The notes under the pieces are model-generated. The model worked only from the letters and a program-made list of their open reading frames with translations, did not search any database and was not told where the DNA came from. A stretch of 40,676 nucleotides of DNA, from positions 1-40,676 of the forward strand of contig NZ_JABSNU010000025.1 of assembly GCF_013266735.1 (NCBI RefSeq). Direction: 5' to 3'. This document shows, one piece after another, positions 7,803-15,599 of this stretch. The stretch comes from Pedobacter foliorum. Its GTDB lineage: Bacteria; Bacteroidota; Bacteroidia; Sphingobacteriales; Sphingobacteriaceae. Within the stretch, counting starts at the first letter, position 1; the number at the start of each line of letters is the position of its first letter. Made by a program: the position numbers and the translations under genes.

Positions 7803-8858
7803 TTACTCTTCCTCCCTGAAATAAACCTTATAGTAATTCATAGATTTATCATCATCAAACCCCTTTTCTATCAGCTCTTTATCGCCATGGATATAAATAT
7901 GAAAGTTTTTATCCAGCTTAAGTACGCTTTTAAAAACACGGGCTTGTTTCTTTACAGCAGCACCCGAAATATCAAAGCTATCAGGAATAGGAGCATCAAA
8001 CTCCTCTTCATAGCTTTTCTTATAGTTTTTAAATGCTTCTATACCTTCTGAATTACCAATAACCTCATTCGAGAACTCATCAATATCAAAGCTTTCTTTC
8101 TCTTTGAAGTATTTCATAGACTTGTTTAACAAATCTATTTTATCTGCCTTAGAGATATCAAAATCCTGATCTAATTTCTCTGTAACAAAGTTTTTGTATA
8201 CCCCCAACACGTTGTTTGTCTGATTGAAATTATCGTTTCTGGTTTTCAATTTCAAAAACTCATCCTTCCAATAAACAGCCTCTGCGCTACGATTGGTTTG
8301 ATCAATTACAGCCACTCTGTAGCCTTCTTCTTTGTCGGTATTAAAGATAAGGCAGCCTTTATCAAGCTTGTTGATGTTGATCGCTTCCTGCTCATAACTT
8401 AATCCAAAACCACTATTCTCGGGATACACCTTCAAATAGGTTTCCTTGGTCTCTGATTTAAAGATACCAATGGCATCATGAAGCTCGCCTTCAATCTGCA
8501 CATTTTCAAAATAAGCCAGGTAAAGTTCTCCAGATTTTATTTTCGGATGCCCTGATACATCATATAGATATTTGGCAAGCTCCTTACTATTTTCATGAAA
8601 GGTCTCTCCCTTTTCAAATATCTCTGATGCAAAATGATATACTTCATTTAAATTCAGATCTGAATTGGGATGAAAAAAACGGTAAATCTCGTTTACCTTT
8701 TCGTACGGGCTAAGAAAATATTGCTGCAACAGGTTACTCAACATATTGTCTTGTATTGCTACCGACTGCTCAGACAACACGTAAAATTCATCTTGCGATT
8801 TGTTTCCAATTCTATGAATGGAAAGCTCGGCAAGGGAAGCTTCAAAAAAAGAAATCAT
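7803..8858 (-). CDS. Nucleoid-associated protein, NdpA/YejK family
   Basis: A 351-aa acidic soluble protein resembling the 37-kDa nucleoid-associated proteins (E. coli YejK, 335 aa). Recognisable parts are the N-terminal MISFFEASLAELSIHRIGN, the central ELYLAYFENVQIEGE with GIFKSE, and the DKGCLIFNTDKEEGYRVAVID strand region. The E. coli protein associates with the nucleoid and topoisomerase IV; the role here is inferred from family. It starts 8 bases after the terC stop, so the two genes form an operon. Confidence 0.78.
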   Translation of the reverse strand: MISFFEASLAELSIHRIGNKSQDEFYVLSEQSVAIQDNMLSNLLQQYFLSPYEKVNEIYRFFHPNSDLNLNEVYHFASEIFEKGETFHENSKELAKYLYDVSGHPKIKSGELYLAYFENVQIEGELHDAIGIFKSETKETYLKVYPENSGFGLSYEQEAININKLDKGCLIFNTDKEEGYRVAVIDQTNRSAEAVYWKDEFLKLKTRNDNFNQTNNVLGVYKNFVTEKLDQDFDISKADKIDLLNKSMKYFKEKESFDIDEFSNEVIGNSEGIEAFKNYKKSYEEEFDAPIPDSFDISGAAVKKQARVFKSVLKLDKNFHIYIHGDKELIEKGFDDDKSMNYYKVYFREEE

Positions 8859-8866
8859 TAATGGTA

Positions 8867-9658
8867 TTAGTTTTTAGTTTCCTCTTCGCGAGGGGTATTT
8901 CTCAACTCAATAGGTTTTTTCGCATTTTTCTTCATTTTCAAATTCAGCATCTCTACCAAAATTGAAAAAGCCATTGCAAAATAAATATATCCCTTAGGAA
9001 TATGCTGATCAAACCCTTCAGCTAATAGCGAGACGCCAATTAGTAACAGGAATGATAATGCAAGCATTTTTACGGTAGGGTGATTGTTTACGAAATTGCT
9101 TATTGCACTTGCCGAGAACATCATGATTATTACCGCAATAACAACTGCTGCAATCATTATTTCAACATGTTCCGCCATACCTACGGCAGTAATTACGGAG
9201 TCTAAAGAGAACACAATATCTAAAAGCAGAATCTGAATTATTACACCGGTAAAGGAGTACACCTTTCCTTTCAGTTCTTTTTCCTCTTCACTTTCTAACT
9301 TATCGTGTATTTCGTGAGTACTCTTATAGATTAAAAATAGCCCTCCTATAATAAGAATTAAATCACGACCGGATATTGATAATTTATTCAACCATTCGGC
9401 ATTAGAAACGCCAATTAAATCTCCCAGATTAAACAATTCTGACGTTAAGGTCATCACCCAGGTAAGCGACAATAATAAAAGAACACGGGTAATCATTGCA
9501 AGAGCCAAGCCTATCTGTCTACCTTTTTTTTGCTGATCTGCAGGTAATTTACCTGACAAAATAGAAATAAAGATAATGTTATCTATCCCTAAAACGATCT
9601 CTAAAACTGTCAGAGTCAGTAGTGATATCCAAGCTTCCGGGCTACTCAATAATTCCAT
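8867..9658 (-). CDS. TerC-family integral membrane protein
   Basis: A 263-aa protein with seven or so helices. It has the two family signatures, EIVLGIDNIIFISIL near residue 20 and LDIVFSLDSVITAVGMAEH in the second half, each with the membrane-embedded acidic residues typical of TerC/Alx. Characterised members (Alx, YkoY/MeeY) export manganese; tellurite resistance is the historical name. A -7-like box TATCTTAG lies at 9682-9689 on the minus strand, overlapping the terminator of the gene upstream. The 3' neighbour is the nucleoid-associated protein gene. Confidence 0.87.
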   Translation of the reverse strand: MELLSSPEAWISLLTLTVLEIVLGIDNIIFISILSGKLPADQQKKGRQIGLALAMITRVLLLLSLTWVMTLTSELFNLGDLIGVSNAEWLNKLSISGRDLILIIGGLFLIYKSTHEIHDKLESEEEKELKGKVYSFTGVIIQILLLDIVFSLDSVITAVGMAEHVEIMIAAVVIAVIIMMFSASAISNFVNNHPTVKMLALSFLLLIGVSLLAEGFDQHIPKGYIYFAMAFSILVEMLNLKMKKNAKKPIELRNTPREEETKN

Positions 9659-9687
9659 ATTATGTAAAATTTATTTTGGAGCTAAGA

Positions 9688-9723
9688 TATAAAAAAAGCT
9701 TGCTGAATTTATCAACAAGCTTT
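9688..9723 (-). terminator. Terminator of the sigma-factor operon
   Basis: On the minus strand AAAGCTTG and CAAGCTTT (9716-9723 and 9695-9702) pair around a 13-base loop and are followed by a run of T (A on plus, 9691-9697). It ends the operon that runs from 12117 to 9745. The run of T merges with the start region of terC. Confidence 0.8.
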
Positions 9724-9744
9724 AGTTGTGTTTGGTTTATCGTT

Positions 9745-11046
9745 TTATTTAAATGATACTGAACCGTAATCGGAACTGATCTTCACTTTGGCTCCACCCC
9801 CGTTACCTATTTTACCCGTGTAATTTTTTGTTGTAGAGTCTCTGTCTCCTCCGTCGATAATTTTCGCAGAAACCCTGTTGCCATAATTAAATGAAGCATA
9901 ACTGGTGTGAACATCAAAATCTGCGTTAAAGGAATTATTAAAATTAATACCTATTCCAAGATACGCTCCATCAACAGTTAGTGATTTACAACCATTGCCT
10001 ACCTCATCAATACTTAATTTATTGTATTGCATATCAAACTTTCCATCTCCTCTTAAAGTACCTATACTTGCACTTACATATTGAGCATCCAGATCTAAAT
10101 TACCAACCGTGGAAATCGCTATGTTGTTGTATTGCTGGTTGATTTTAGCATTGCCTTTAATGGTATTGATGTTAACATTAGCATACTGAACATCCAGATC
10201 CAGATTCTCAACGGAGCCTATAGTAAGTCCTGAGCCATATTGCTGTTTGACAACGGCATTCCCTTTAATGTTAGTCACATTAACTCCAGTATATTGAGCA
10301 TCAATATCAAGTGAATTAGCCGTCCCTATGGTTAACCCTGATCCATATTGCTGCTTAACCACAGCCTTATTTACAGCCTGGATATTAGTTTGCCCGTACT
10401 GCACTGAAATATAATTATTTGTATTGCTTAAACTCTGCGCAGTAAAATTACCGTATTGAACTTTTACATAAAGCGGTCCATTTAAATCTCCCATATTTAC
10501 ATCACCGTAATTTTGCGATACGGTTAATGAATTGGATGCTGGCATATAAACAACATAATTTACCTTCACTTCTCTTCTCCATCTTCTACCGTTTCGACTT
10601 CCATTCCCCCAGTTACCATTCTTTTGCTCCATTTTGGTTTTAAAAATAACCTGATCTCCAGATTTACCAGCCTCAATGGTAATGTTATCCAATAGTTTCT
10701 GAACGTCAGCATCATTATTACTATAAGCTTTAATGTCTACATCTACTTTCACTTCCTTTCTATCCCATATTTTAACTTGTATAGACCCGTATTGATTACC
10801 AAGTACAATTTTTTCAGAATTATCTATAGCAAAGGTTTTGCTAAACGTTTTTGATCGCATTGGATCATCGTCTCCCTCACTTCCATTCAGAGTAAAACTG
10901 ACAGGCTCAATTGCTTCAATATTTGTTTTACTCGAAACATTAACTGCCACCTCCGTATTTATTGCGTTTTCAATACTTACAGATTGTGCATTGGCGATGC
11001 TTGCTAAAAGCATCAGAGATAGAATACCTCCTGTTAAATTTTTCAT
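9745..11046 (-). CDS. Exported 'QY'-repeat beta-solenoid protein (DUF4097-like)
   Basis: A 433-aa protein with a signal peptide (cleavage after ASIANA, residue 20). Residues about 78-395 are short beta strands typical of putative adhesin/DUF4097 solenoids. Three tandem repeats are clear: 228-263, 264-299 (36 residues each) and 300-334 (35), each with KQQY or NQQY and a second QY in DIDAQY or DLDVQY. Less regular QY units continue on both sides (from about 84 and to about 341). It overlaps the upstream membrane protein gene by ATGA. Location in periplasm or cell surface and function are unknown; it may be the output of, or the signal for, the sigma system. Confidence 0.8.
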   Translation of the reverse strand: MKNLTGGILSLMLLASIANAQSVSIENAINTEVAVNVSSKTNIEAIEPVSFTLNGSEGDDDPMRSKTFSKTFAIDNSEKIVLGNQYGSIQVKIWDRKEVKVDVDIKAYSNNDADVQKLLDNITIEAGKSGDQVIFKTKMEQKNGNWGNGSRNGRRWRREVKVNYVVYMPASNSLTVSQNYGDVNMGDLNGPLYVKVQYGNFTAQSLSNTNNYISVQYGQTNIQAVNKAVVKQQYGSGLTIGTANSLDIDAQYTGVNVTNIKGNAVVKQQYGSGLTIGSVENLDLDVQYANVNINTIKGNAKINQQYNNIAISTVGNLDLDAQYVSASIGTLRGDGKFDMQYNKLSIDEVGNGCKSLTVDGAYLGIGINFNNSFNADFDVHTSYASFNYGNRVSAKIIDGGDRDSTTKNYTGKIGNGGGAKVKISSDYGSVSFK

Positions 11047-11570
11047 ATTTTATTCTCCTTTTTATATTGACTAACCTCATTAATAATAGATAATTGCTGG
11101 TTGATTACCTGTAGCTGCAGCTCTAAGTTTTTTACCATTGCCCTTACCACCAATTTTTGATTCGGACTGTTTTGCAATTGTTTCTTTAAGTTTTCATAGT
11201 CAGCACCTAACTTTTGTAAATCCGAGCTGAACTCACTGTACAGCTTTGGATTTTCCTGTGCATAAACCATCAGGCTATCCTTTTTCTGTTCAATAAGACT
11301 GGCAAATTTCATTTCTTTCTTCGCATATATTGGATTTACGTCCGCTATATCAATCCCTGTTTGTTTACTACGATAAGTATATATAAAAGTAATCGTCATC
11401 ACCACGGTCAGGGATGCAGCTATAGCGAACCACAACGGCACCCTCAAAGGCTTTTTTACTTTTTCTTTGTCTAATGCTGTTTCAATTTTACTCCACAACT
11501 CATCTGAAGGTGTTCCAACATCAAAAGATTTTTTATGCTCTCTGATATACTCTTCTAACTTTTTGCTCAT
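11043..11570 (-). CDS. Membrane-anchored putative anti-sigma factor
   Basis: A 175-aa protein with an N-terminal cytoplasmic segment of about 43 residues (PSDELWSKIETALDKEK), one membrane helix (about 44-66) and a long external helical domain with heptads (residues 75-170). This topology, and its place one base behind the ECF sigma gene, fit an anti-sigma factor. No zinc-binding HxxxCxxC motif is present. The annotation rests mainly on context. Translation is coupled to the next gene by a 4-base ATGA overlap. Confidence 0.65.
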   Translation of the reverse strand: MSKKLEEYIREHKKSFDVGTPSDELWSKIETALDKEKVKKPLRVPLWFAIAASLTVVMTITFIYTYRSKQTGIDIADVNPIYAKKEMKFASLIEQKKDSLMVYAQENPKLYSEFSSDLQKLGADYENLKKQLQNSPNQKLVVRAMVKNLELQLQVINQQLSIINEVSQYKKENKI

Positions 11571-11571
11571 C

Positions 11572-12117
11572 TTATACTCCTCTCTTTTCTAATAAGCCAT
11601 TCAACTTCATTTTGGCTCTCATGTATTGTGTACGTGATGTATTTTCTGATATTTTTAGAATATGAGATATCTCTTCGTGATCATATCCTTCAAACAAATA
11701 CAGTGTTAACACGACTCTATAACCATCAGGAAGGCTGGCCACTGCCGCTCTGATTTCATTTACCTTTAATTCTAAATCTTCTTCATCCTCAGCCCCATTT
11801 TCTGGGATGTCTATGTCATCAATATTTATAAATTCTGCTTTCCGCTTTCTTAGCTGATTAATGGATTTATTAATGATGATCTGCTTTAGCCATAATCCAA
11901 AAGTTGTTTCACCTCTAAAGGTTTCTATTCTTGTAAAGGCATCTAAAAAACCCTCCTGTAAAACATCTTCTGCCTCAGCTTCGTGGTTAACTATCCTCAG
12001 AGCCACGTTATACATAGCTTTTGCATACAATTTGTAAATTTCAAATTGCGCTTTCCGATGGCCTTTCCGGCAATCTTCAACTAGCTCCACGTGCTTATCT
12101 ATGTATACTGTTTCCAA
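11572..12117 (-). CDS. ECF-type RNA polymerase sigma factor
   Basis: A 181-aa sigma-70 family protein. Region 2 contains AEDVLQEGFLDAFTRIETFRG and FGLWLKQIIINKSINQLRKR; region 4 contains SLPDGYRVVLTLYLFEGYDHEEISHIL and the recognition helix SENTSRTQYMRAKMKL. The start is a TTG at 12115-12117; the next in-frame Met is inside region 2, so TTG is required. It heads a three-gene operon with the putative anti-sigma factor and the QY-repeat protein. ECF operons are commonly autoregulated, but I cannot identify the promoter. Confidence 0.9.
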   Translation of the reverse strand: METVYIDKHVELVEDCRKGHRKAQFEIYKLYAKAMYNVALRIVNHEAEAEDVLQEGFLDAFTRIETFRGETTFGLWLKQIIINKSINQLRKRKAEFINIDDIDIPENGAEDEEDLELKVNEIRAAVASLPDGYRVVLTLYLFEGYDHEEISHILKISENTSRTQYMRAKMKLNGLLEKRGV

Positions 12118-12279
12118 TGTTTTTCTGATTCGTTTAATATGACAACTGCTTTTTTAAAACGTTGCATGCATGCTTAAAAAACTTTTCATTTTCTTTAGTT
12201 TATTAAAAACTTAAAGAGATAATAAATTAAATATAACAAGTAAAATCGCCAGGCTTTAAAATATGTGGTTCAAAATGAA

Positions 12280-12287
12280 TATTTTTG
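12280..12287 (+). promoter_or_regulatory. -7 box of aspS
   Basis: TATTTTTG fits TAnnTTTG. The implied transcript starts near 12293, downstream of an in-frame upstream start codon, and so sets the aspS start at ATG 12307. Confidence 0.5.
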
Positions 12288-12306
12288 CCGCTTAATTATT
12301 TTAAGA

Positions 12307-14052
12307 ATGTTAAGAACAACTACTTGCGGCGCTTTAACCATTCAGAACTTAGGAGAAGATGTAATCCTTTGTGGTTGGGTACAGAAATCAAGAGATTTAG
12401 GAGGCATGACCTTTATAGATATCCGTGACAGATACGGGATTACCCAGTTGGTTTTCAATATGGATGATAATCGTGAATTATGTGAAGCTGCCCGGGGTCT
12501 AGGAAGAGAGTTTGTAATTAAAGCCAGTGGATTGGTCGTAGAACGTTCTAACAAGAACCTTAAAATGCCAACAGGCGAGGTTGAAATTAAAATTACTGCA
12601 CTTGAAATATTAAATGCAGCTAAACTTCCTCCTTTCTTAATAGACGACGAAACTGACGGCGGTGATGATTTACGCATGAAATATCGCTATCTGGATTTAC
12701 GTAGAAATCCGGTTCGTAACAACATGATTTTACGCCATAAAATGGCTCAGGCTGTACGCCGATATTTAGATGGGTTAGACTTTATTGAAGTTGAAACTCC
12801 TGTTCTTATTAAATCTACACCTGAAGGCGCAAGGGATTTTGTTGTTCCAAGTCGTATGAATGCAGGTGAATTTTATGCACTTCCACAATCTCCGCAAACC
12901 TTTAAACAATTGCTAATGGTATCTGGCTTCGACAGATACTTCCAAATTGTAAAGTGCTTTAGAGATGAGGATTTACGTGCTGACAGACAACCTGAATTTA
13001 CTCAGATAGACTGTGAGATGTCTTTCATCGAGCAAGAAGATATATTAAACACCTTTGAAGGCTTGATCCGCACCTTGTTTAAAGACATTAAGAACTTCGA
13101 TTTACCTGAGGTACCAAGGATGCAATATGCAGATGCAATGCGCTTTTATGGTTCAGACAAGCCAGATACGCGCTTTGAAATGCAGTTTGTTGAAATCACA
13201 GACCTGGTTAAAGGAAAAGATTTCCCTGTATTTGATAACGCAGAACTGGTTGTTGGTATTAACGCGAAAGCTTGTGCAAGTTATACCCGTAAACAGGTTG
13301 ATGAGCTTACAGACTTCATTAAACGTCCACAGATTGGTGCAACAGGCTTAATTTACCTAAGACACAATGAAGATGGTTCTTTAAAATCATCTGTAGATAA
13401 ATTCTATAACGAAGATGAGCTAAAAAAATGGTCAGCAGCATTTAATACTGAGCCAGGCGACTTAGTATTGGTTATGGCTGGTCTTCAAGACAAAGTGCGT
13501 AAACAATTAAGCGAACTACGTTTAGAAATGGGTAATCGTTTAGGATTACGCGATAAAAATAAATTCAGTGCACTTTGGGTACTTGACTTCCCTCTATTAG
13601 AATGGGATGAAGAATCTGAAAGATACCATGCGATGCACCATCCTTTCACCTCTCCTAAGCCTGAAGACATTGCGCTTCTTGACTCTAAACCAGGTGAGGT
13701 AAGAGCAAATGCTTATGATATGGTAGTAAACGGAACTGAAATTGGTGGTGGTTCAATACGTATCCACGACAGAGCTTTACAGGCCCTAATGTTTAAACAC
13801 TTAGGTTTTTCAGCTGAAGAAGCACAAAAACAATTTGGTTTCCTAATGGATGCATTTGAGTTCGGTGCTCCTCCACATGGCGGTATCGCATTCGGTTTTG
13901 ACAGGTTATGCTCTATCTTTGCCGGTCTTGACACAATTCGTGATGTAATTGCATTCCCTAAAAATAACTCTGGCAGAGACGTTATGATTGATAGTCCATC
14001 TACAATTGACGACAAGCAATTGAATGAATTGAAAATAAAAACAACTGTTTAA
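12307..14052 (+). CDS. aspS: Aspartyl-tRNA synthetase
   Basis: Charges tRNA-Asp with aspartate in the cytoplasm. With ATG 12307 (MLRTTTCGALTIQNLG) the protein has 581 codons, the usual bacterial length. It has an N-terminal OB-fold anticodon domain (CGWVQKSRDLGGMTFIDIRD), class II motif 2 (FRDEDLRADRQPEFTQID), the bacterial GAD insertion, and motif 3 (GIAFGFDRL) near the C-terminus. The flipping loop and the KNNSGRDVM end are intact. It is a single gene ending in a strong terminator. Confidence 0.96.
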   Translation: MLRTTTCGALTIQNLGEDVILCGWVQKSRDLGGMTFIDIRDRYGITQLVFNMDDNRELCEAARGLGREFVIKASGLVVERSNKNLKMPTGEVEIKITALEILNAAKLPPFLIDDETDGGDDLRMKYRYLDLRRNPVRNNMILRHKMAQAVRRYLDGLDFIEVETPVLIKSTPEGARDFVVPSRMNAGEFYALPQSPQTFKQLLMVSGFDRYFQIVKCFRDEDLRADRQPEFTQIDCEMSFIEQEDILNTFEGLIRTLFKDIKNFDLPEVPRMQYADAMRFYGSDKPDTRFEMQFVEITDLVKGKDFPVFDNAELVVGINAKACASYTRKQVDELTDFIKRPQIGATGLIYLRHNEDGSLKSSVDKFYNEDELKKWSAAFNTEPGDLVLVMAGLQDKVRKQLSELRLEMGNRLGLRDKNKFSALWVLDFPLLEWDEESERYHAMHHPFTSPKPEDIALLDSKPGEVRANAYDMVVNGTEIGGGSIRIHDRALQALMFKHLGFSAEEAQKQFGFLMDAFEFGAPPHGGIAFGFDRLCSIFAGLDTIRDVIAFPKNNSGRDVMIDSPSTIDDKQLNELKIKTTV

Positions 14053-14076
14053 TACAAGGAACAGATTTAATATAAA

Positions 14077-14114
14077 ATGCCTGCATCATGATTTATGGTG
14101 CAGGCATTTTTTTT
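14077..14114 (+). terminator. Terminator of aspS
   Basis: ATGCCTGCATCAT (14077-14089) and ATGGTGCAGGCAT (14095-14107) form a long stem with one mismatch or wobble, followed by a run of T to 14114. This is a canonical intrinsic terminator. Confidence 0.88.
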
Positions 14115-14134
14115 GAAAACCGCCTTATCAAATC

Positions 14135-14217
14135 GTTACTCTGAATTTATTTCAAGGTCTCGTTTAAGCAGGTTTTGAATAACTTTTGCGAGGTCCTGAA
14201 ATAAATTCAGGATGACG
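14135..14217. repeat. REP-like palindromic element, copy 3
   Basis: CTGAATTTATTTCAAGGTCTCG (14141 on) and CGAGGTCCTGAAATAAATTCAGGATGACG's core CCTGAAATAAATTCAGG (14195-14211) are imperfect inverses around about 28 bases. The element lies between the convergent ends of aspS and the gene at 14230. The outer flank GATGACG also occurs in copy 4. Confidence 0.65.
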
Positions 14218-14229
14218 CGATCGTGTTAA

Positions 14230-14679
14230 TTAATACGTTTCACTATCTGGTGGAATGCCATAGTCAACATCCGCACCTTCTTTTGTCTTCTTTTTCCTAG
14301 AACCTGAAAACCAAGATTTAACAGCGTTAAAAATAGCTGACAAATGTTCTGCATCTAAGGTTTTACCTACCTTATTTGATGCTAATCCAATTAGCGTTTT
14401 CGTAAGAAATCCAGACCCTCTAAACAATGTAGTATTCATAATAAAAGGCAATACAAAAGACATTACACTACTACTAAGATTCAGTTTATCATCTATCTTA
14501 AGAAAGGCAGACGGAGTTGCATATTTTTTAATAAAGCCCCCTAAAGTAAATTGTTTCAAATATACTTTGGTGTCGCTGAATAATACTCCTTCCTGCATCA
14601 TATACTCAGCCTTTAGGCTAGCTACCTCAGCATGTAAGTCTTCAAGGTTGCGAATATTATATTTTCTTATCTTCTTCAT
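14230..14679 (-). CDS. Protein of unknown function in the YtxH/holin operon
   Basis: A 149-aa protein I do not recognise. It starts MKKIRKYNIRNLEDL, has a moderately hydrophobic middle (residues about 65-105), and a basic tail SGSRKKKTKEG followed by an acidic end. Its first 23 bases overlap the end of the holin-like gene; the next in-frame ATG is 26 codons in, so the overlap is probably real. As third gene of the trio it is likely co-expressed with the two small membrane proteins and may associate with the membrane. Confidence 0.65.
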   Translation of the reverse strand: MKKIRKYNIRNLEDLHAEVASLKAEYMMQEGVLFSDTKVYLKQFTLGGFIKKYATPSAFLKIDDKLNLSSSVMSFVLPFIMNTTLFRGSGFLTKTLIGLASNKVGKTLDAEHLSAIFNAVKSWFSGSRKKKTKEGADVDYGIPPDSETY

Positions 14680-15046
14680 CCTTATCCGCCAATTTGTTAA
14701 AGTAATTTCTGATAGTAAAGTTAATTATTGCCTTCTCGATGTATTTGTCTTTCGTGTAATAAACGATCAGTGCCAAAAAGACATAGATTAACGCCACGCA
14801 ACCAAAACCTCTTGCATAGCTTCCAAGGAGATCTGACAAGAATAGGGCTAATGTAAAAGTACCAAACAAAAAAGCCAGAATAAAGCATATAGCCACAACA
14901 GCATTGGTTACTAAATCTGCAAATATCTTCGATATTTTCTCTACAAGATATAGTCGCGTATACTCAACTCTGGTATCTAAATAACTTTTCGCATCTTCAT
15001 ATAAGTCCTCAATACCCTTTTCTTTATTTTCGTGATTCTCCTCCAT
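14657..15046 (-). CDS. Phage-holin-superfamily small membrane protein
   Basis: A 129-aa protein with a cytoplasmic N-terminus, two membrane helices (about 44-70 and 77-100) and a charged tail. It resembles the 'putative actinobacterial holin-X/DUF1469' type, which in Bacteroidota is a housekeeping membrane protein and not a lysis protein. No phage gene is nearby. It sits between YtxH and the unknown gene in an operon. Confidence 0.7.
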   Translation of the reverse strand: MEENHENKEKGIEDLYEDAKSYLDTRVEYTRLYLVEKISKIFADLVTNAVVAICFILAFLFGTFTLALFLSDLLGSYARGFGCVALIYVFLALIVYYTKDKYIEKAIINFTIRNYFNKLADKDEEDKKI

Positions 15047-15069
15047 GCTGTTCGTTTAAAACTTGATTA

Positions 15070-15336
15070 TTAAGCGTGTTCTACATCGTCAACAAATTCC
15101 TCTTCAGATTGACGTAGTTTAGTTTTAACAGAATCTAAAACCTTATCTTTTAAACTGGTGAGGTTATTTATTTCATCAGCCGCTTTATCTCTAATAGAAT
15201 CTGCAAGATCTTTTAATGATTGACTTAACTTATCTCTGGTATCACTTCCTTTTTCAGGCGCTAATAACAATCCTAATGCTGCACCTGCAGCCAAACCGGC
15301 TAAAAGCCCTACTAATACTTTTGAATTATCACTCAT
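15070..15336 (-). CDS. YtxH-domain protein
   Basis: An 88-aa protein with an N-terminal glycine/alanine-rich membrane helix (GLLAGLAAGAALGLLLAPEKG, about residues 9-29) and an amphipathic charged helix behind it (SDTRDKLSQSLKDL). This is the YtxH/gas-vesicle-like pattern, often linked to stress responses in Firmicutes and Bacteroidota. It is the first gene of the trio, 23 bases ahead of the holin-like gene. Confidence 0.8.
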   Translation of the reverse strand: MSDNSKVLVGLLAGLAAGAALGLLLAPEKGSDTRDKLSQSLKDLADSIRDKAADEINNLTSLKDKVLDSVKTKLRQSEEEFVDDVEHA

Positions 15337-15389
15337 GACATTTTAATTTTATGTTTAACATTTATGTTTTATTTCCAGGATCTGTATTA

Positions 15390-15599
15390 TTATAACTCGC
15401 TATGCTTTAAAATTGTTTTAATTCTCTCCAATCTTTCAGATGCCATAGCGCTAGTTTCATATATTTTTATCAATAATACAAAATAAGATATCAATAATGG
15501 TCCAAATACCAACCCCAATTTCCCAAACAAAGGCACACCAATAACTACGCCAATTACAGTAACAACGGGATGAATAAATTCGACCTTGTTCTTTAGTTT
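15390..15599 (-). pseudogene. C-terminal remnant of an AI-2E family transporter
   Basis: On the minus strand, 69 codons are open right after the TAA at 15602-15600 and end at TAA 15392-15390. They read KLKNKVEFIHPVVTVIG, then PLFGKLGLVFGPLLISYF, then LLIKIYETS and a charged helix. The HPxVTxIGxxxG and FGxLGLxxGPLLISYF patterns are the last membrane hairpin of AI-2E/PerM exporters, whose full length is about 350 aa. There is no start codon or N-terminal part in the window. It lies in the same frame as the preceding kinase-like gene, interrupted only by that stop. I read it as a truncated gene at a deletion or insertion junction. Confidence 0.7.

Noticed and set aside
14657..15046. Phage or prophage origin suggested by the holin-like protein
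   Set aside because: No endolysin, capsid, tail, integrase or attachment repeats nearby; this superfamily is chromosomal in Bacteroidota.
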